A program made the translations under genes and the position numbers. The notes under the pieces are model-generated. The model was not told the origin of the DNA and made no database searches. It saw only the letters and a program-made list of their open reading frames with translations. A stretch of 64,000 nt of DNA from Lachnospiraceae bacterium (GTDB lineage: Bacteria; Bacillota; Clostridia; Lachnospirales; Lachnospiraceae): assembly GCA_017445585.1 (NCBI GenBank), contig JAFSTX010000033.1:1-64000 (forward strand). The letters are read 5' to 3'. Of the stretch, positions 1-8,460 are shown piece by piece (position 1 is the stretch's first letter; each line of letters opens with the position of its first letter).

Positions 1-30
1 CGTTTTCTCGGTTATCATTGTTTCCATCAT
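1..30 (-). CDS. 5' end of a divergent gene, cut by window edge
   Basis: On the minus strand a Shine-Dalgarno-like AAGGAG (34-39) is followed by tandem ATG codons at 30 and 27. The frame stays open to the window edge (MMETMITEKT). With 7 nt of spacing the ATG at 27 is the better placed start. About ten codons are visible, so no product can be named. It would be transcribed away from the ZIP transporter gene. Confidence 0.4.
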   Translation of the reverse strand, partial: MMETMITEKT

Positions 31-87
31 ACAGCTCCTTATCTTTATTTTGTGGTGAATTAATAATAAGGTTTTTCTGTATGATGG

Positions 88-117
88 GAAAGAGGCGACA
101 GCCTCTTTCTTCATTTT
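88..117. terminator. Hairpin in the first intergenic region
   Basis: A 9-bp perfect stem (GAAAGAGGC 88-96 with GCCTCTTTC 101-109) with a 4-nt loop is followed on the plus strand by TTCATTTTT. It lies between the divergent gene start at the left edge and the ZIP gene. It looks like an intrinsic terminator, but no upstream gene on the plus strand is visible in the window. Confidence 0.45.
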
Positions 118-170
118 TGCCTACATAAATTTTACTCTAAGGTACAGGAAGGGCATCGTATCTTTTTCTC

Positions 171-199
171 TTGAATTTATCCCGCTCAGTAGATATATT
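171..199 (+). promoter_or_regulatory. Candidate sigma-A promoter of the ZIP gene
   Basis: TTGAAT (171-176) and TATATT (194-199) are separated by 17 bp, about 90 bp upstream of the ZIP start codon. The match is to consensus only. Confidence 0.4.
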
Positions 200-286
200 A
201 TTGTTACAAATATGTCTGATGTGGCATATCGGATTCCCGTGTCAGGCGGATCGTTTGAAAACACATCAAGCTATTCAGGAGCGTAA

Positions 287-1066
287 ATGAATACACAGGT
301 TTTGATAGGAATAGCGATACCTTTTATCGGGACGAGCCTCGGAGCGGCGATGGTCTTTCTGCTGCGCAGGCAGATATCAGGCGGACTGCAGAGAGTTCTG
401 ACCGGGTTTGCGGCAGGGGTCATGGTAGCGGCGTCCTTCTGGAGCCTGCTTCAGCCTGCGCTTGAGGAAAGCACCGCTATGGGGACGTGGGCTTTTATCC
501 CGGCGGCGGTCGGTTTTCTCGTCGGAATAGGTTTCCTGCTTCTGCTCGATATCATTATTCCGCACATGCATATGGATAAGCAGGAAGAGGGCCCTCGCAG
601 CGGTCTGAGGCGCACGACCAAGCTGATCCTCGCGGTCACTCTTCACAACGTGCCTGAGGGCATGGCGGTCGGTGTGGTCTATGCAGGTTGGGTCAGCGAA
701 CAGGCGGGTATCAGCGCGGCGGGCGCACTGGCGCTGGCGCTCGGTATCGCGATCCAGAATTTCCCCGAAGGCGCGATCGTATCCATGCCGCTTCGTGCCG
801 AGGGTATGAAAAAGGGAAAAACCTTCCTCTATGGTGTTCTCTCGGGCGTCGTCGAGCCTGTCGCAGCGGTCGTCACAATCCTTGCAGCCGGCGTGATCAT
901 ACCGGTGCTGCCGTATTTGCTCGCATTCGCAGCCGGAGCCATGATGTATGTGGTTGTGGAAGAACTCATCCCCGAGATGTCAGCCGGAGAGCATACAAAC
1001 TCAGGCACTATTGCTTTTGCACTGGGTTTTGTGCTGATGATGGTTCTGGACGTAACGCTCGGATGA
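287..1066 (+). CDS. ZIP family divalent metal transporter (GufA/ZupT-like)
   Basis: Integral membrane permease of the ZIP family, which moves zinc or other divalent cations into the cytoplasm. It has 259 residues and several hydrophobic segments. The two family metal-binding signatures are present in transmembrane helices IV and V: HNVPEG (about 120-125) and QNFPEG (about 157-162). A His/Met-containing stretch (HMHM near 93-96) sits in the cytosolic loop. The start is supported by AGGAG about 7 nt upstream. It is a single gene, followed at once by the CAGGCCTG hairpin array that probably terminates it. The metal cannot be told from sequence; zinc is the family default. Confidence 0.9.
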   Translation: MNTQVLIGIAIPFIGTSLGAAMVFLLRRQISGGLQRVLTGFAAGVMVAASFWSLLQPALEESTAMGTWAFIPAAVGFLVGIGFLLLLDIIIPHMHMDKQEEGPRSGLRRTTKLILAVTLHNVPEGMAVGVVYAGWVSEQAGISAAGALALALGIAIQNFPEGAIVSMPLRAEGMKKGKTFLYGVLSGVVEPVAAVVTILAAGVIIPVLPYLLAFAAGAMMYVVVEELIPEMSAGEHTNSGTIAFALGFVLMMVLDVTLG

Positions 1067-1099
1067 GAGGATATTATTCCGCCAAAGCATAATAAGAAA

Positions 1100-1350
1100 A
1101 GAAAAGCAGGCCTGAGAGCAAAAAAAGATATCCAGGCCTGCTTTTTAAACGAGGCAAACAGGCCTGAGAGCGAAAAAAGAAATTCAGGCCTGCTTTTAAG
1201 ACGAGGCAAACAGGCCTGAGAGCGAAAAAAGCAATTCAGGCCTGCTTTTAAGACGAGGCAAACAGGCCTGAGAGCGAAAAATGCAATTCAGGCCTGCTTT
1301 TAAGACGAGGCAAACAGGCCTGAGAGCGAAAAAAGCAATCCAGGCCTGCA
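1100..1350. repeat. Five 52-bp tandem units, each a terminator-like hairpin
   Basis: The palindrome CAGGCCTG occurs ten times at an exact 26-bp pitch (starts 1107, 1133, 1159, 1185, 1211, 1237, 1263, 1289, 1315, 1341). Pairs of copies form five 52-bp units. In each unit two copies flank a short A-rich loop (GAGAGCGAAAAAAG-like), and the first four are followed by CTTTT. Each unit can therefore fold as an intrinsic terminator. The array starts about 40 bp after the ZIP stop codon. Units are nearly identical, with a few substitutions. Confidence 0.9.
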
Positions 1351-1476
1351 TCAATGGTTTTTCGTTCGACTTTTTACATAAAGAAGGAATAATGTATTGC
1401 AAAATGTCGCCTGATTTTATATAATTTGATTGTGCACAATAATACAGTGCGCAACACAACATTAAGTGGTAAGATG

Positions 1477-1630
1477 TGAAGGAAGCATGGCGCGAGGGTA
1501 GCGCGACATGAAAACAGCATGATGCGAGGAAAGCATGGCGCGAGGATAGCGCGCCGTGAAAACAGCGTGATGCGAGGAAAGCATGGCGCGAGGATAGCGC
1601 GACATGAAACCAGCATGATGCGAGGATAGT
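1477..1630. repeat. Three 48-bp tandem repeats upstream of the split-barrel flavoprotein gene
   Basis: The core GCATGGCGCGAGG recurs at 1485, 1533 and 1581, an exact 48-bp period. Units also share AGCGCGACATGAAAACAGC and GATGCGAGGA with small changes. The array ends about 35 bp before the next start codon. It is unrelated in sequence to the CAGGCCTG array just upstream. I see no credible gene in 1067-1666. Confidence 0.85.
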
Positions 1631-1666
1631 GCTATTAACTGATAACACAATATGGAGGTAAAACAA

Positions 1667-2068
1667 ATGAACAACGTAGAAAAAGTCTGTCAGTTTCTTG
1701 ATGATGCAGGGGTGTATTTTCTGGCCACAGCGGACGGAGATCAGCCGAGAGTGCGCGCTTTTGGGACTTCGCTTGTTTCCGGCGGGAAGCTTTACATTCA
1801 GACGGGAAAGGTAAAGCCTGTATCCAGACAGATTGCGGCAAACCCCAAAGTGGAGCTTTGCGCATATAAGGACGGCAGGTGGCTGCGCGTGACAGGCGAG
1901 CTGGTAAACGACGAGGACCGCGCAGTAAAAGTCGCAATGCTCGAAAAAATGCCGAGCCTTAAAGCCATGTACGATCCTGACGACGGAAATATGCAGATGC
2001 TGTATTTCAAAAATGCGACTGCAACCTTCAGCTCATTCACAGAAGCGCCTGAGACGGTAAGTTTTTGA
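1667..2068 (+). CDS. Pyridoxamine 5'-phosphate oxidase-like split-barrel flavoprotein
   Basis: Small cytosolic protein (133 residues) of the FMN-binding split-barrel fold. The N-terminal pattern (FLDDAGVYFLATADGDQPRVRAFG) and the later SGGKLYIQTGKVKPVSRQI segment match the PNPOx-like family, whose members bind flavin and reduce varied substrates; true PdxH proteins are longer. The ATG at 1667 is chosen over the ATG at 1652 because GGAGG (1654-1658) overlaps the earlier codon and is well spaced for the later one. Its OhrR-type and rubredoxin-fusion neighbours suggest a redox role. The substrate is unknown. Confidence 0.8.
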   Translation: MNNVEKVCQFLDDAGVYFLATADGDQPRVRAFGTSLVSGGKLYIQTGKVKPVSRQIAANPKVELCAYKDGRWLRVTGELVNDEDRAVKVAMLEKMPSLKAMYDPDDGNMQMLYFKNATATFSSFTEAPETVSF

Positions 2069-2152
2069 TCGCGGGATACTCAGGAATGCCGCAGAGTGAA
2101 GGGTGCCCGGATAATTTACCAAAGAAATACGAAAAAGCAGAGAAATCACAAG

Positions 2153-2617
2153 ATGACAAAAACACAGATCACAGATAAATACGAAAGCATCCGCCTCGGG
2201 AATCAGCTGTGCTTCCCGTTGTACGCCTGCGCAAAGGAAATTGTCAGACAGTACAGGAAACCGCTTGGCGAACTGGACCTGACCTATACTCAGTATGTCG
2301 TGATGATGGTCCTTTGGGAACACGGCAGTATGTCGGAAGGTGAGCTTGGTGAGATAGTGCGCCTCGACTCGGGTACTCTGGCTCCGCTGCTCAAGCGGCT
2401 TGAAAAACAGGGGTATATTGACCGCACCAGACCGGACGACAATGAACGCAGGCTCGTCATATCTCTTACAGAGACCGGTGAAGCACTGAAAGAGCGTGCC
2501 GTAAAGGTCCCCGAAGCGATGAACGGATGCATGGATCTGCCGGAGGAGGACCTGCTGCAGCTTAAAGCGCTGCTGGAAAGAGTTCTCGCCGGATGGGACG
2601 GCAGACAGGGCAAATAA
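2153..2617 (+). CDS. MarR/OhrR-family transcriptional regulator
   Basis: Winged-helix regulator of 154 residues. The N-terminal segment NQLCFPLYACAKEI followed by LTYTQYVVMMVLWE is the OhrR hallmark. The Cys in LCF aligns with the redox-sensing Cys of Bacillus OhrR, which is oxidised by organic hydroperoxides and then releases DNA. The wing region LEKQGYIDRTRPDDNERRLVISLT is present. The ATG at 2153 gives the usual family start; an upstream in-frame ATG at 2096 would add 19 uncharged-looking residues without a family match. No ohr gene is adjacent, so its target may be the next gene (metallo-beta-lactamase/rubredoxin) or itself. Confidence 0.85.
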   Translation: MTKTQITDKYESIRLGNQLCFPLYACAKEIVRQYRKPLGELDLTYTQYVVMMVLWEHGSMSEGELGEIVRLDSGTLAPLLKRLEKQGYIDRTRPDDNERRLVISLTETGEALKERAVKVPEAMNGCMDLPEEDLLQLKALLERVLAGWDGRQGK

Positions 2618-2723
2618 AGCCTGGATCTTCGCGGGCATGTTGCCCGCTTTATCACACAAATGCCGCCTGATGAGGGCGATGAGGAGACAGTAAACTATTT
2701 GAAAAGATTTAAGGAGAAAACAC

Positions 2724-3665
2724 ATGGAGATCAAAGCAGTTAAGTTCAGAAAAGACGGTTTTTATTCACAGCCCTTTGCCTTCGGCGGAGAAGAAGGCAT
2801 GGAGAAATTTGACAAAAATATCAGATATCGCGGAAGTCTGCAGAATTATCTGATCGATACGGGAGACGAAGTCATTCTCGTGGATACCGGTCTGCCCGCA
2901 GGCACGCCCGAGGAGATTCCCGATGAGAACAGTCCTGTTTTCACCGGCAGGGACATCTGCTCATATATGGAGGCTTTTGCCGCGCTCGGTTACAAGCCCG
3001 AACAGGTGACCAGGATTCTTCTTACGCACAGACACAGCGATCATTCGGGAGAGCTCAGATCATTTCCGAACGCAAAGATCTATGTCAATGAAGAAGAACT
3101 CGGCGCGGACGAGCTTCAGGGACTGACCAATATCGTCCCCGTTAAGTTCACGGACGGAGCCTACTATAACTTTCCCGCCTGTCAGAAGATCACAGATAAC
3201 GTGTATATGATCAGGGCAAAAGGGCACACGAACGGAAACAGCATCATCGTCGTGGAGCTGGATGGTCTCTTCTATATGATCCACGGCGATATTACCTACG
3301 TCGATGAGGCACTCTATGAGAACAAGCTCTCGGTCGTCTTTGACGATCCGGCCGCCGCGCGCGAGACTCTGGACCGCGTGCGCGAGTTTATTCGCAATCA
3401 TCCGACCGTATATATGGGAACACACACACCTCAGGGCTATGAGAATCTGGAGGCGAAGCGGGTAATGGATCTGAACGCGCCTGTCCCGACAGTTCCCGCA
3501 GAGGTGGATTTCTCCTCATCTAAGGCTTCCGGCAAATACGTCTGCTCAGTTTGCGGCTATGTCTACGATCCCGCCGAGCATGACGGAGTGGCCTTTGAGG
3601 ATCTTCCGGACGACTGGAAATGCCCTCGCTGCCGTCAGGGCAAGGAGAAGTTCAACAAGGCCTGA
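2724..3665 (+). CDS. Metallo-beta-lactamase-fold hydrolase fused to a C-terminal rubredoxin
   Basis: The protein has 313 residues. An N-terminal MBL-fold domain carries the metal motif [10 protein letters not shown] and later metal ligands (AKGHTNG and MIHGDITY). A C-terminal rubredoxin of about 45 residues has both Cys knuckles, CSVCGY and CPRC. MBL domains bind two metal ions; rubredoxin carries one Fe(Cys)4 centre for electron transfer. Flavodiiron proteins also combine an MBL domain with rubredoxin, but through a flavodoxin domain, which is absent here. GGAG at 2713-2716 supports the start. It lies downstream of the OhrR-type regulator, so a peroxide or oxygen response role is likely; the reaction is unknown. 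Confidence 0.85.
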   Translation: MEIKAVKFRKDGFYSQPFAFGGEEGMEKFDKNIRYRGSLQNYLIDTGDEVILVDTGLPAGTPEEIPDENSPVFTGRDICSYMEAFAALGYKPEQVTRILLTHRHSDHSGELRSFPNAKIYVNEEELGADELQGLTNIVPVKFTDGAYYNFPACQKITDNVYMIRAKGHTNGNSIIVVELDGLFYMIHGDITYVDEALYENKLSVVFDDPAAARETLDRVREFIRNHPTVYMGTHTPQGYENLEAKRVMDLNAPVPTVPAEVDFSSSKASGKYVCSVCGYVYDPAEHDGVAFEDLPDDWKCPRCRQGKEKFNKA

Positions 3666-3764
3666 TGCGCCCGGAAATGATGCAGCGGGCCGGATTTGCC
3701 TGAACTGCACTGCCGCTTATCTGTTTTTTGGAAGTTTGTATCAACACTTTTTGAAAGGGGAATC

Positions 3765-5420
3765 ATGAAAGAAAAAGGCAAAAAATCAGGAAAGTGGATC
3801 GCTGCTGTCACCGCGCTGGCTTTGGCGGTCATTGGAATCGTGACCGTATTTGTGCCGGGCACCGCCGAGGGCGAAAGCCCTGCGGCATATGCCACGGTGC
3901 TCAGCCTCCTGCCTCCGGTGGTGGCCATTACTCTGGCACTCATCACAAAGGAAGTCTATTCGGCGCTTTTTGTCGGCATAGTAGTGGGAGCTATGCTCTT
4001 TGCAGGAGGCAACGGCGAGCTTGCCATAAATACTCTGCTGTATCATGAGAGCGCGGGATTGGTGACAAATCTCACGGATATATCCCACGCCAGCGTTCTG
4101 GTATTTGTGACGCTGCTCGGAACGCTCGTGGTGCTGATGAACAAATCGGGCGGCGCTGCAGCCTTCGGAAGATGGGCGAGACGCCGTATCAAAACGCGTG
4201 TCGGCGCGCAGCTGGCTACGATCCTGATGGGTATACTGATCTTTGTGGACGACGGTTTCAACTGCATGACAGTGGGTTCCGTCATGCGGCCCATTACCGA
4301 CGCTCACCGGGTATCCCGTGCAAAGCTGGCTTATCTGCTGGACTCTACGGCGGCCCCTGTCTGCATCATCGCACCGATTTCGTGCTGGGCGGCCGCAGTG
4401 ACCTACGCGGTGCCCGCCGATATGGATATAAACGGTTTCCAGATGTTCATCAATACGATCCCTTACAATCTGTATGCTCTCGGCACGCTTGCGATGCTGA
4501 TACTGCTGACTGTATCCCGCGTTGATTTCGGGCCGATGAAGCTTCATGAGCAAAACGCTATGCGGGGCGACCTCTTCACCACGGGCGAGCGTCCCTATGA
4601 CGAGTCAGACGAAACAGAAGATGACGGCAGCGGCAGGATTTCGAACCTTGCTATCCCGGTGATAGTATTGATCGTAAGCTGCATCCTGGGCATAGCCTAT
4701 ACAGGAGGGCTTTTCTCAGGCGCTGATATCGTAACAGCCTTTGCGGAGGCTGACTCCGCCAGAGGCCTCGTCATGGGAAGCCTGATCACGGTAATCGTCA
4801 CCTTCTGCCTGTACATGGCCAGAGGCGTAATGAACCTGAAGGATTATATGGGCAGCTTTGCTGCGGGCTTTCGCAGCATGTGCGCGCCGATGATCATCCT
4901 GATCCTTTCCTGGAATCTGTCCGGTGTGACGGGGCTTCTGGGTGCGGCAGATTTCATACACGGAGTGGTCGAAGGCGCGGCGGCTTCGCTAATGATGTTC
5001 ATTCCGGCGATTATCTTTGTCATCAGTGTATTTCTGGCCTTCTCCACCGGTACGAGCTGGGGTACTTTTACCATACTCATCCCCATCGTATGCGCGGTTT
5101 TCCCGGCCGGCTCTGAGATGCTGACCATCTCGATCTCTGCGTGTCTGGCGGGTGCGGTCTGCGGCGACCACTGCTCGCCGATCTCCGACACGACGATTAT
5201 GAGCTCCGCGGGCGCGCACAGCGACCATATCAACCACGTCTCGACGCAGATCCCCTATGCCATGACGGTGGCCGGATTGTGCACGGTCGGGTATCTGACC
5301 GCAGGTATCATCGGCTATCAAAGCGGCAGTGCTCTGGCCATGATCGCTACCCCGATCACGCTGGCACTTATCGCGGCGCTGGTGCTCATACTTGGAAAAA
5401 AGGGAACGGAGGCGGCCTGA
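3765..5420 (+). CDS. NhaC-family Na+/H+ antiporter
   Basis: Polytopic membrane protein of 551 residues with a typical NhaC/YfiR-like pattern: repeated hydrophobic helices, FVDDGFNCMTVGSVMRPI and, near the C-terminus, FSTGTSWGTFTILIPI and CGDHCSPISDTTIMSS. These are the two inverted-repeat core motifs of the family. Family members exchange Na+ (or amino acids or organic acids) for protons. The ATG at 3765 follows GAAAGGGG; earlier in-frame ATGs have no ribosome site. It is followed by a strong terminator. Confidence 0.88.
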   Translation: MKEKGKKSGKWIAAVTALALAVIGIVTVFVPGTAEGESPAAYATVLSLLPPVVAITLALITKEVYSALFVGIVVGAMLFAGGNGELAINTLLYHESAGLVTNLTDISHASVLVFVTLLGTLVVLMNKSGGAAAFGRWARRRIKTRVGAQLATILMGILIFVDDGFNCMTVGSVMRPITDAHRVSRAKLAYLLDSTAAPVCIIAPISCWAAAVTYAVPADMDINGFQMFINTIPYNLYALGTLAMLILLTVSRVDFGPMKLHEQNAMRGDLFTTGERPYDESDETEDDGSGRISNLAIPVIVLIVSCILGIAYTGGLFSGADIVTAFAEADSARGLVMGSLITVIVTFCLYMARGVMNLKDYMGSFAAGFRSMCAPMIILILSWNLSGVTGLLGAADFIHGVVEGAAASLMMFIPAIIFVISVFLAFSTGTSWGTFTILIPIVCAVFPAGSEMLTISISACLAGAVCGDHCSPISDTTIMSSAGAHSDHINHVSTQIPYAMTVAGLCTVGYLTAGIIGYQSGSALAMIATPITLALIAALVLILGKKGTEAA

Positions 5421-5445
5421 AGCACTCAGCACCGCCGACCTGGCG

Positions 5446-5480
5446 AAAAGGTCTCCTGAACGATCAGGAGACCTCTTTTC
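5446..5480 (+). terminator. Intrinsic terminator after the NhaC-type gene
   Basis: Perfect stem AGGTCTCCTGA/TCAGGAGACCT with a 4-nt loop, preceded by AAAA and followed by CTTTT. Confidence 0.88.
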
Positions 5481-5542
5481 CTGAAGAGGGGAAAGAGATA
5501 TAATAAACACGTAAAAAACAGTATACATACCGGAGGAATGCG

Positions 5543-7045
5543 ATGAATATCGAAGAAGCAAAAAACTCCCTGATGGCTCTGCAGAGAAAGATGGCCGCAT
5601 ACGAGCACGCGATGGGTCTGATCTATTTTGACGGAAGCACAGGCGCTCCGCGCAAAACCGCGGAGAACCGCGGTGTGAGTCTTTCGATCCTGTCCGAGGA
5701 GATGTACAGGATCGGTACCTCGTCTGAGACAGTGGAGCTGCTGGATTTTTTGGATGAAAGAGCAAATGAGCTGGACGAAAAGCAGCGCCGTATGGTGACG
5801 CTCATGCTTAAGGATATCCGTGAGATGCAAAAGATCCCGATGGGCGAGTACGTGGCATATCAGGAGCTGCTGGTCCGTGCGGATGCGATATGGCATGAGG
5901 CAAAGGAAAAGTCGGATTTTGAGCTTTTTTGCCCTTGTCTGGAACAGATATTTGAGACCCAGAAGAGATTCGCCGGATATGCGGATCCCTCAAAAAAGCC
6001 TTATGACTATTGCCTGAACAAATATGAAGAGGGCCTTAATATGGAGACATGCGACGCGTTTTTCGACAAGGTGCGCTCCGGCATCGTGCCTCTTCTGAAA
6101 AAGATCTCAGAGGCCCCGCAGGTGGACGATTCGATCCGCTTCGGCAGCTTTTCCGAGGAGAAACAGAGAGAGCTTGCATACTATCTGATGAAGACCATAG
6201 GACTGGATCTGGATCACGTGGGGCTTTCCACTACCGAGCATCCCTTTACCACCAGCCTTGGCTCGCATCATGATGAGAGGATCACGACACATTATTTTGA
6301 AAATGATTTCGTCTGCTCTATGTACAGTGTGGTCCATGAGGGCGGCCACGCGCTCTATGATACGGGTTCGGACGATTCGCTGGCATATACGGTACTGGAC
6401 GGCGGAGTGTCGATGAGCATACACGAGAGCCAGAGCCGTTTCTACGAGAACATCATAGGGCGCAGCAGAGCCTTCTGCAACCTGATCTTCCCCAAGCTTC
6501 GCGAGCTTTTCCCGGATGAGATGAAGGGACGCAGCGCCGAGGAGCTTTACCGTGCGGTAAACAAGGTCGAGCCTTCGCTTATCAGGACCGAGGCCGACGA
6601 GGTGACATACAGCCTGCATATCATGGTGCGCTATGAGCTTGAAAAAAGGATCTTTGCTGGCGAGCTTGAGGTAAAGGACCTGCCCGCCGAGTGGAACCGG
6701 CTTTACAAGGAGTATCTCGGGATCGATGTGCCTGACGATAAACACGGCGTGCTGCAGGATACGCACTGGTCCGGCGGTATGGTGGGATATTTCCCTTCAT
6801 ACGCCCTGGGCAATGCCTATGGCGCGCAGTTCCTCTCCAGAATGCGTGAAAGCGTCGACGTGGATAAATGCATCGAGGCGGGCGATTTGGACGCTGTGAA
6901 CGCGTGGAATCGCGAGAACATATGGAAGCACGGTCATCTCTATACACCTGCGCAGCTGCTTTCGCGCGTACTTGGCGGCGCTTTTGATCCTCAGTACTAT
7001 ATCGATTACCTGACCGCAAAGGTCAAAGATGTGTACGGAGTCTGA
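5543..7045 (+). CDS. M32-family metallocarboxypeptidase (Taq type)
   Basis: Cytosolic zinc carboxypeptidase of 500 residues, the usual length for family M32. The catalytic HEGGH lies at 265-269 and the family HES motif supplying a further ligand at 294-296. The late segment HWSGGMVGYFPSYALGNAYGAQF is also characteristic. It removes C-terminal residues from peptides. CGGAGG 8 nt upstream supports the start. Twelve bases separate it from the next gene, so the two are probably co-transcribed. Confidence 0.93.
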   Translation: MNIEEAKNSLMALQRKMAAYEHAMGLIYFDGSTGAPRKTAENRGVSLSILSEEMYRIGTSSETVELLDFLDERANELDEKQRRMVTLMLKDIREMQKIPMGEYVAYQELLVRADAIWHEAKEKSDFELFCPCLEQIFETQKRFAGYADPSKKPYDYCLNKYEEGLNMETCDAFFDKVRSGIVPLLKKISEAPQVDDSIRFGSFSEEKQRELAYYLMKTIGLDLDHVGLSTTEHPFTTSLGSHHDERITTHYFENDFVCSMYSVVHEGGHALYDTGSDDSLAYTVLDGGVSMSIHESQSRFYENIIGRSRAFCNLIFPKLRELFPDEMKGRSAEELYRAVNKVEPSLIRTEADEVTYSLHIMVRYELEKRIFAGELEVKDLPAEWNRLYKEYLGIDVPDDKHGVLQDTHWSGGMVGYFPSYALGNAYGAQFLSRMRESVDVDKCIEAGDLDAVNAWNRENIWKHGHLYTPAQLLSRVLGGAFDPQYYIDYLTAKVKDVYGV

Positions 7046-7057
7046 GCAGAGATCGAT

Positions 7058-7816
7058 ATGGAATTCATAAACGGTGATTTTTTTATGAAAGGTCTGGACA
7101 CGGGAGATCCGTCTGCCGTCACGACCTGGCAGGAACTTGTAGAAAAGATCGGGCAGATAGGTTTTCTGCCCTTTTTTTCAGGTGAGATAGAAGGTTTTTC
7201 TGTGGAGGAGATGACGTGCTCCGCTAATTGGTGGAGCGGTGATGCGGACTCCGATCCCTGGGAGTGGCGCGAGATCATTGCCGCCGATCATCGGGTGGCC
7301 TATGGCAAGTTTTTTGATAAAAAAGCCGGGTTTATCAGCCTGGAGTGGCTCCCTTACTTTGCGAATTTCCGCAGGGACGGCTATGACTTTGATGCCAGAT
7401 GGGATGATGGCATGGCAAATCGCCGCGAAAAAAAGATCATGGATTTCTATATTTCCGAAGATAAAAGAGGAGATACGGTTTACAGTCATGAGCTGATTCT
7501 GTCTACAGAGCTGAAACACATGGCTGGATTCGGAAATGGCGGAGAAAAGAATTTCCCCGGGATCCTGACCGGTCTGCAGATGCAGACGTATCTTGTGATA
7601 TCACAGTTTCAAAGACGCGAGAGTAAAGGCGGGTCGGAGTACGGCATGCCGGTCTCAGTCATGCTTACGCCGGAAGCGATTTGGGGCAGAGAGGCCGTCA
7701 CATCAGCATACGGCGAGAGTGTCAGGACGTCATGGGAACGTATCAGCAATCGCATAAAAGATTTTTATCCGCATGCAAAAGAGAAAGATATAATCAAGCT
7801 TATCGGGAAAGTGTGA
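7058..7816 (+). CDS. AlkZ-related protein of unknown function
   Basis: A 252-residue protein. The central part (AYGKFFDKKAGFISLEWLPYFANFRRDGYDFDARWDDG) and LQMQTYLVISQF resemble short Firmicute proteins often labelled AlkZ-related. I recognise the family by pattern and cannot confirm it here. AlkZ proteins are DNA glycosylases that unhook crosslinks, but this protein is shorter and its glycosylase residues cannot be judged by eye. It lies 12 bp after the M32 gene and 19 bp before msrA, so it sits in an operon with a repair enzyme. The start lacks a strong ribosome site. Confidence 0.6.
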   Translation: MEFINGDFFMKGLDTGDPSAVTTWQELVEKIGQIGFLPFFSGEIEGFSVEEMTCSANWWSGDADSDPWEWREIIAADHRVAYGKFFDKKAGFISLEWLPYFANFRRDGYDFDARWDDGMANRREKKIMDFYISEDKRGDTVYSHELILSTELKHMAGFGNGGEKNFPGILTGLQMQTYLVISQFQRRESKGGSEYGMPVSVMLTPEAIWGREAVTSAYGESVRTSWERISNRIKDFYPHAKEKDIIKLIGKV

Positions 7817-7835
7817 TACAGACGGAGGCAGAGTC

Positions 7836-8327
7836 ATGAAGACTGTATATCTGGCAGGAGGATGCTTCTGGGGAACGCAGAAGTTTTTTGACCAGTTCGA
7901 TGGAGTGATGGATACAGAGGTAGGTTATGCGAACGGTCCCACCGCAAGGACCACGTATAAGGACGTCTGCGCAGACAGCGGACACGCCGAGACAGTACGG
8001 ATAGTATATGACGAGGAAAGGATATCCCTTACTCAGCTTCTTGATTATTACTTTATGGTCATCGATCCGCTTTCGGTGAACCGCCAGGGCCACGATACCG
8101 GGATACAGTACCGCACCGGGATCTACTATACCGAGGAAGGCCAGCTGCCCGAGATAGAGGCCCGTATAAAAGCGGAATCCGACAGGCTCGGTGCGCCTCT
8201 CGCTGTAGAATTGCTGCCGCTTGACAATTACTGCCCCGCAGAAGAGTATCACCAGAAGTACCTGGACAAAAACCCCGGCGGCTACTGCCACATACCTTCA
8301 AGGCTTCTGAACCTCAGACATATGTAA
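7836..8327 (+). CDS. msrA: Peptide methionine sulfoxide reductase A
   Basis: Thioredoxin-dependent enzyme of 163 residues that reduces methionine-S-sulfoxide in proteins. The active-site GGCFWG places the catalytic Cys at residue 10. The family motif YCPAEEYHQKYL is present near the C-terminus. No MsrB domain is fused. CGGAGG precedes the ATG. It is probably co-transcribed with the two upstream genes and followed by a terminator. It fits the local oxidative-damage theme. Confidence 0.95.
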   Translation: MKTVYLAGGCFWGTQKFFDQFDGVMDTEVGYANGPTARTTYKDVCADSGHAETVRIVYDEERISLTQLLDYYFMVIDPLSVNRQGHDTGIQYRTGIYYTEEGQLPEIEARIKAESDRLGAPLAVELLPLDNYCPAEEYHQKYLDKNPGGYCHIPSRLLNLRHM

Positions 8328-8388
8328 GCGTCTGCATTCATTGCCTGAAGTGTCGGCATGTCCGGAGTCTGATTGACTGAATATGGAC

Positions 8389-8417
8389 AAAAGGCGGTAT
8401 CTTGCGTGCCGTCTTTT
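8389..8417 (+). terminator. Terminator-like hairpin after msrA
   Basis: AAAAGGCGG (8389-8397) pairs with CCGTCTTTT (8409-8417) with one G-U pair, and the hairpin ends in TTTT. Confidence 0.6.
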
Positions 8418-8430
8418 CGTATGTTAGAAT
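8402..8430 (+). promoter_or_regulatory. Candidate promoter of the lipoprotein gene
   Basis: TTGCGT (8402-8407) and TAGAAT (8425-8430) are 17 bp apart, about 30 bp upstream of the next start codon. It overlaps the preceding hairpin. Confidence 0.35.
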
Positions 8431-8460
8431 TCTATCATCAAAAGCTGAGGGTGCGCCAGG

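Noticed and set aside
1100-1350. Regularly spaced repeats that could look like a CRISPR array
   Set aside because: The sequences between CAGGCCTG copies are nearly identical rather than unique spacers, the repeat is only 8 bp, and no cas genes are present.
1196-1674. Minus-strand reading frames across the two repeat arrays
   Set aside because: Their products are repeats of repeats (for example SLSGLFAS units) produced by the tandem DNA; no ribosome site.
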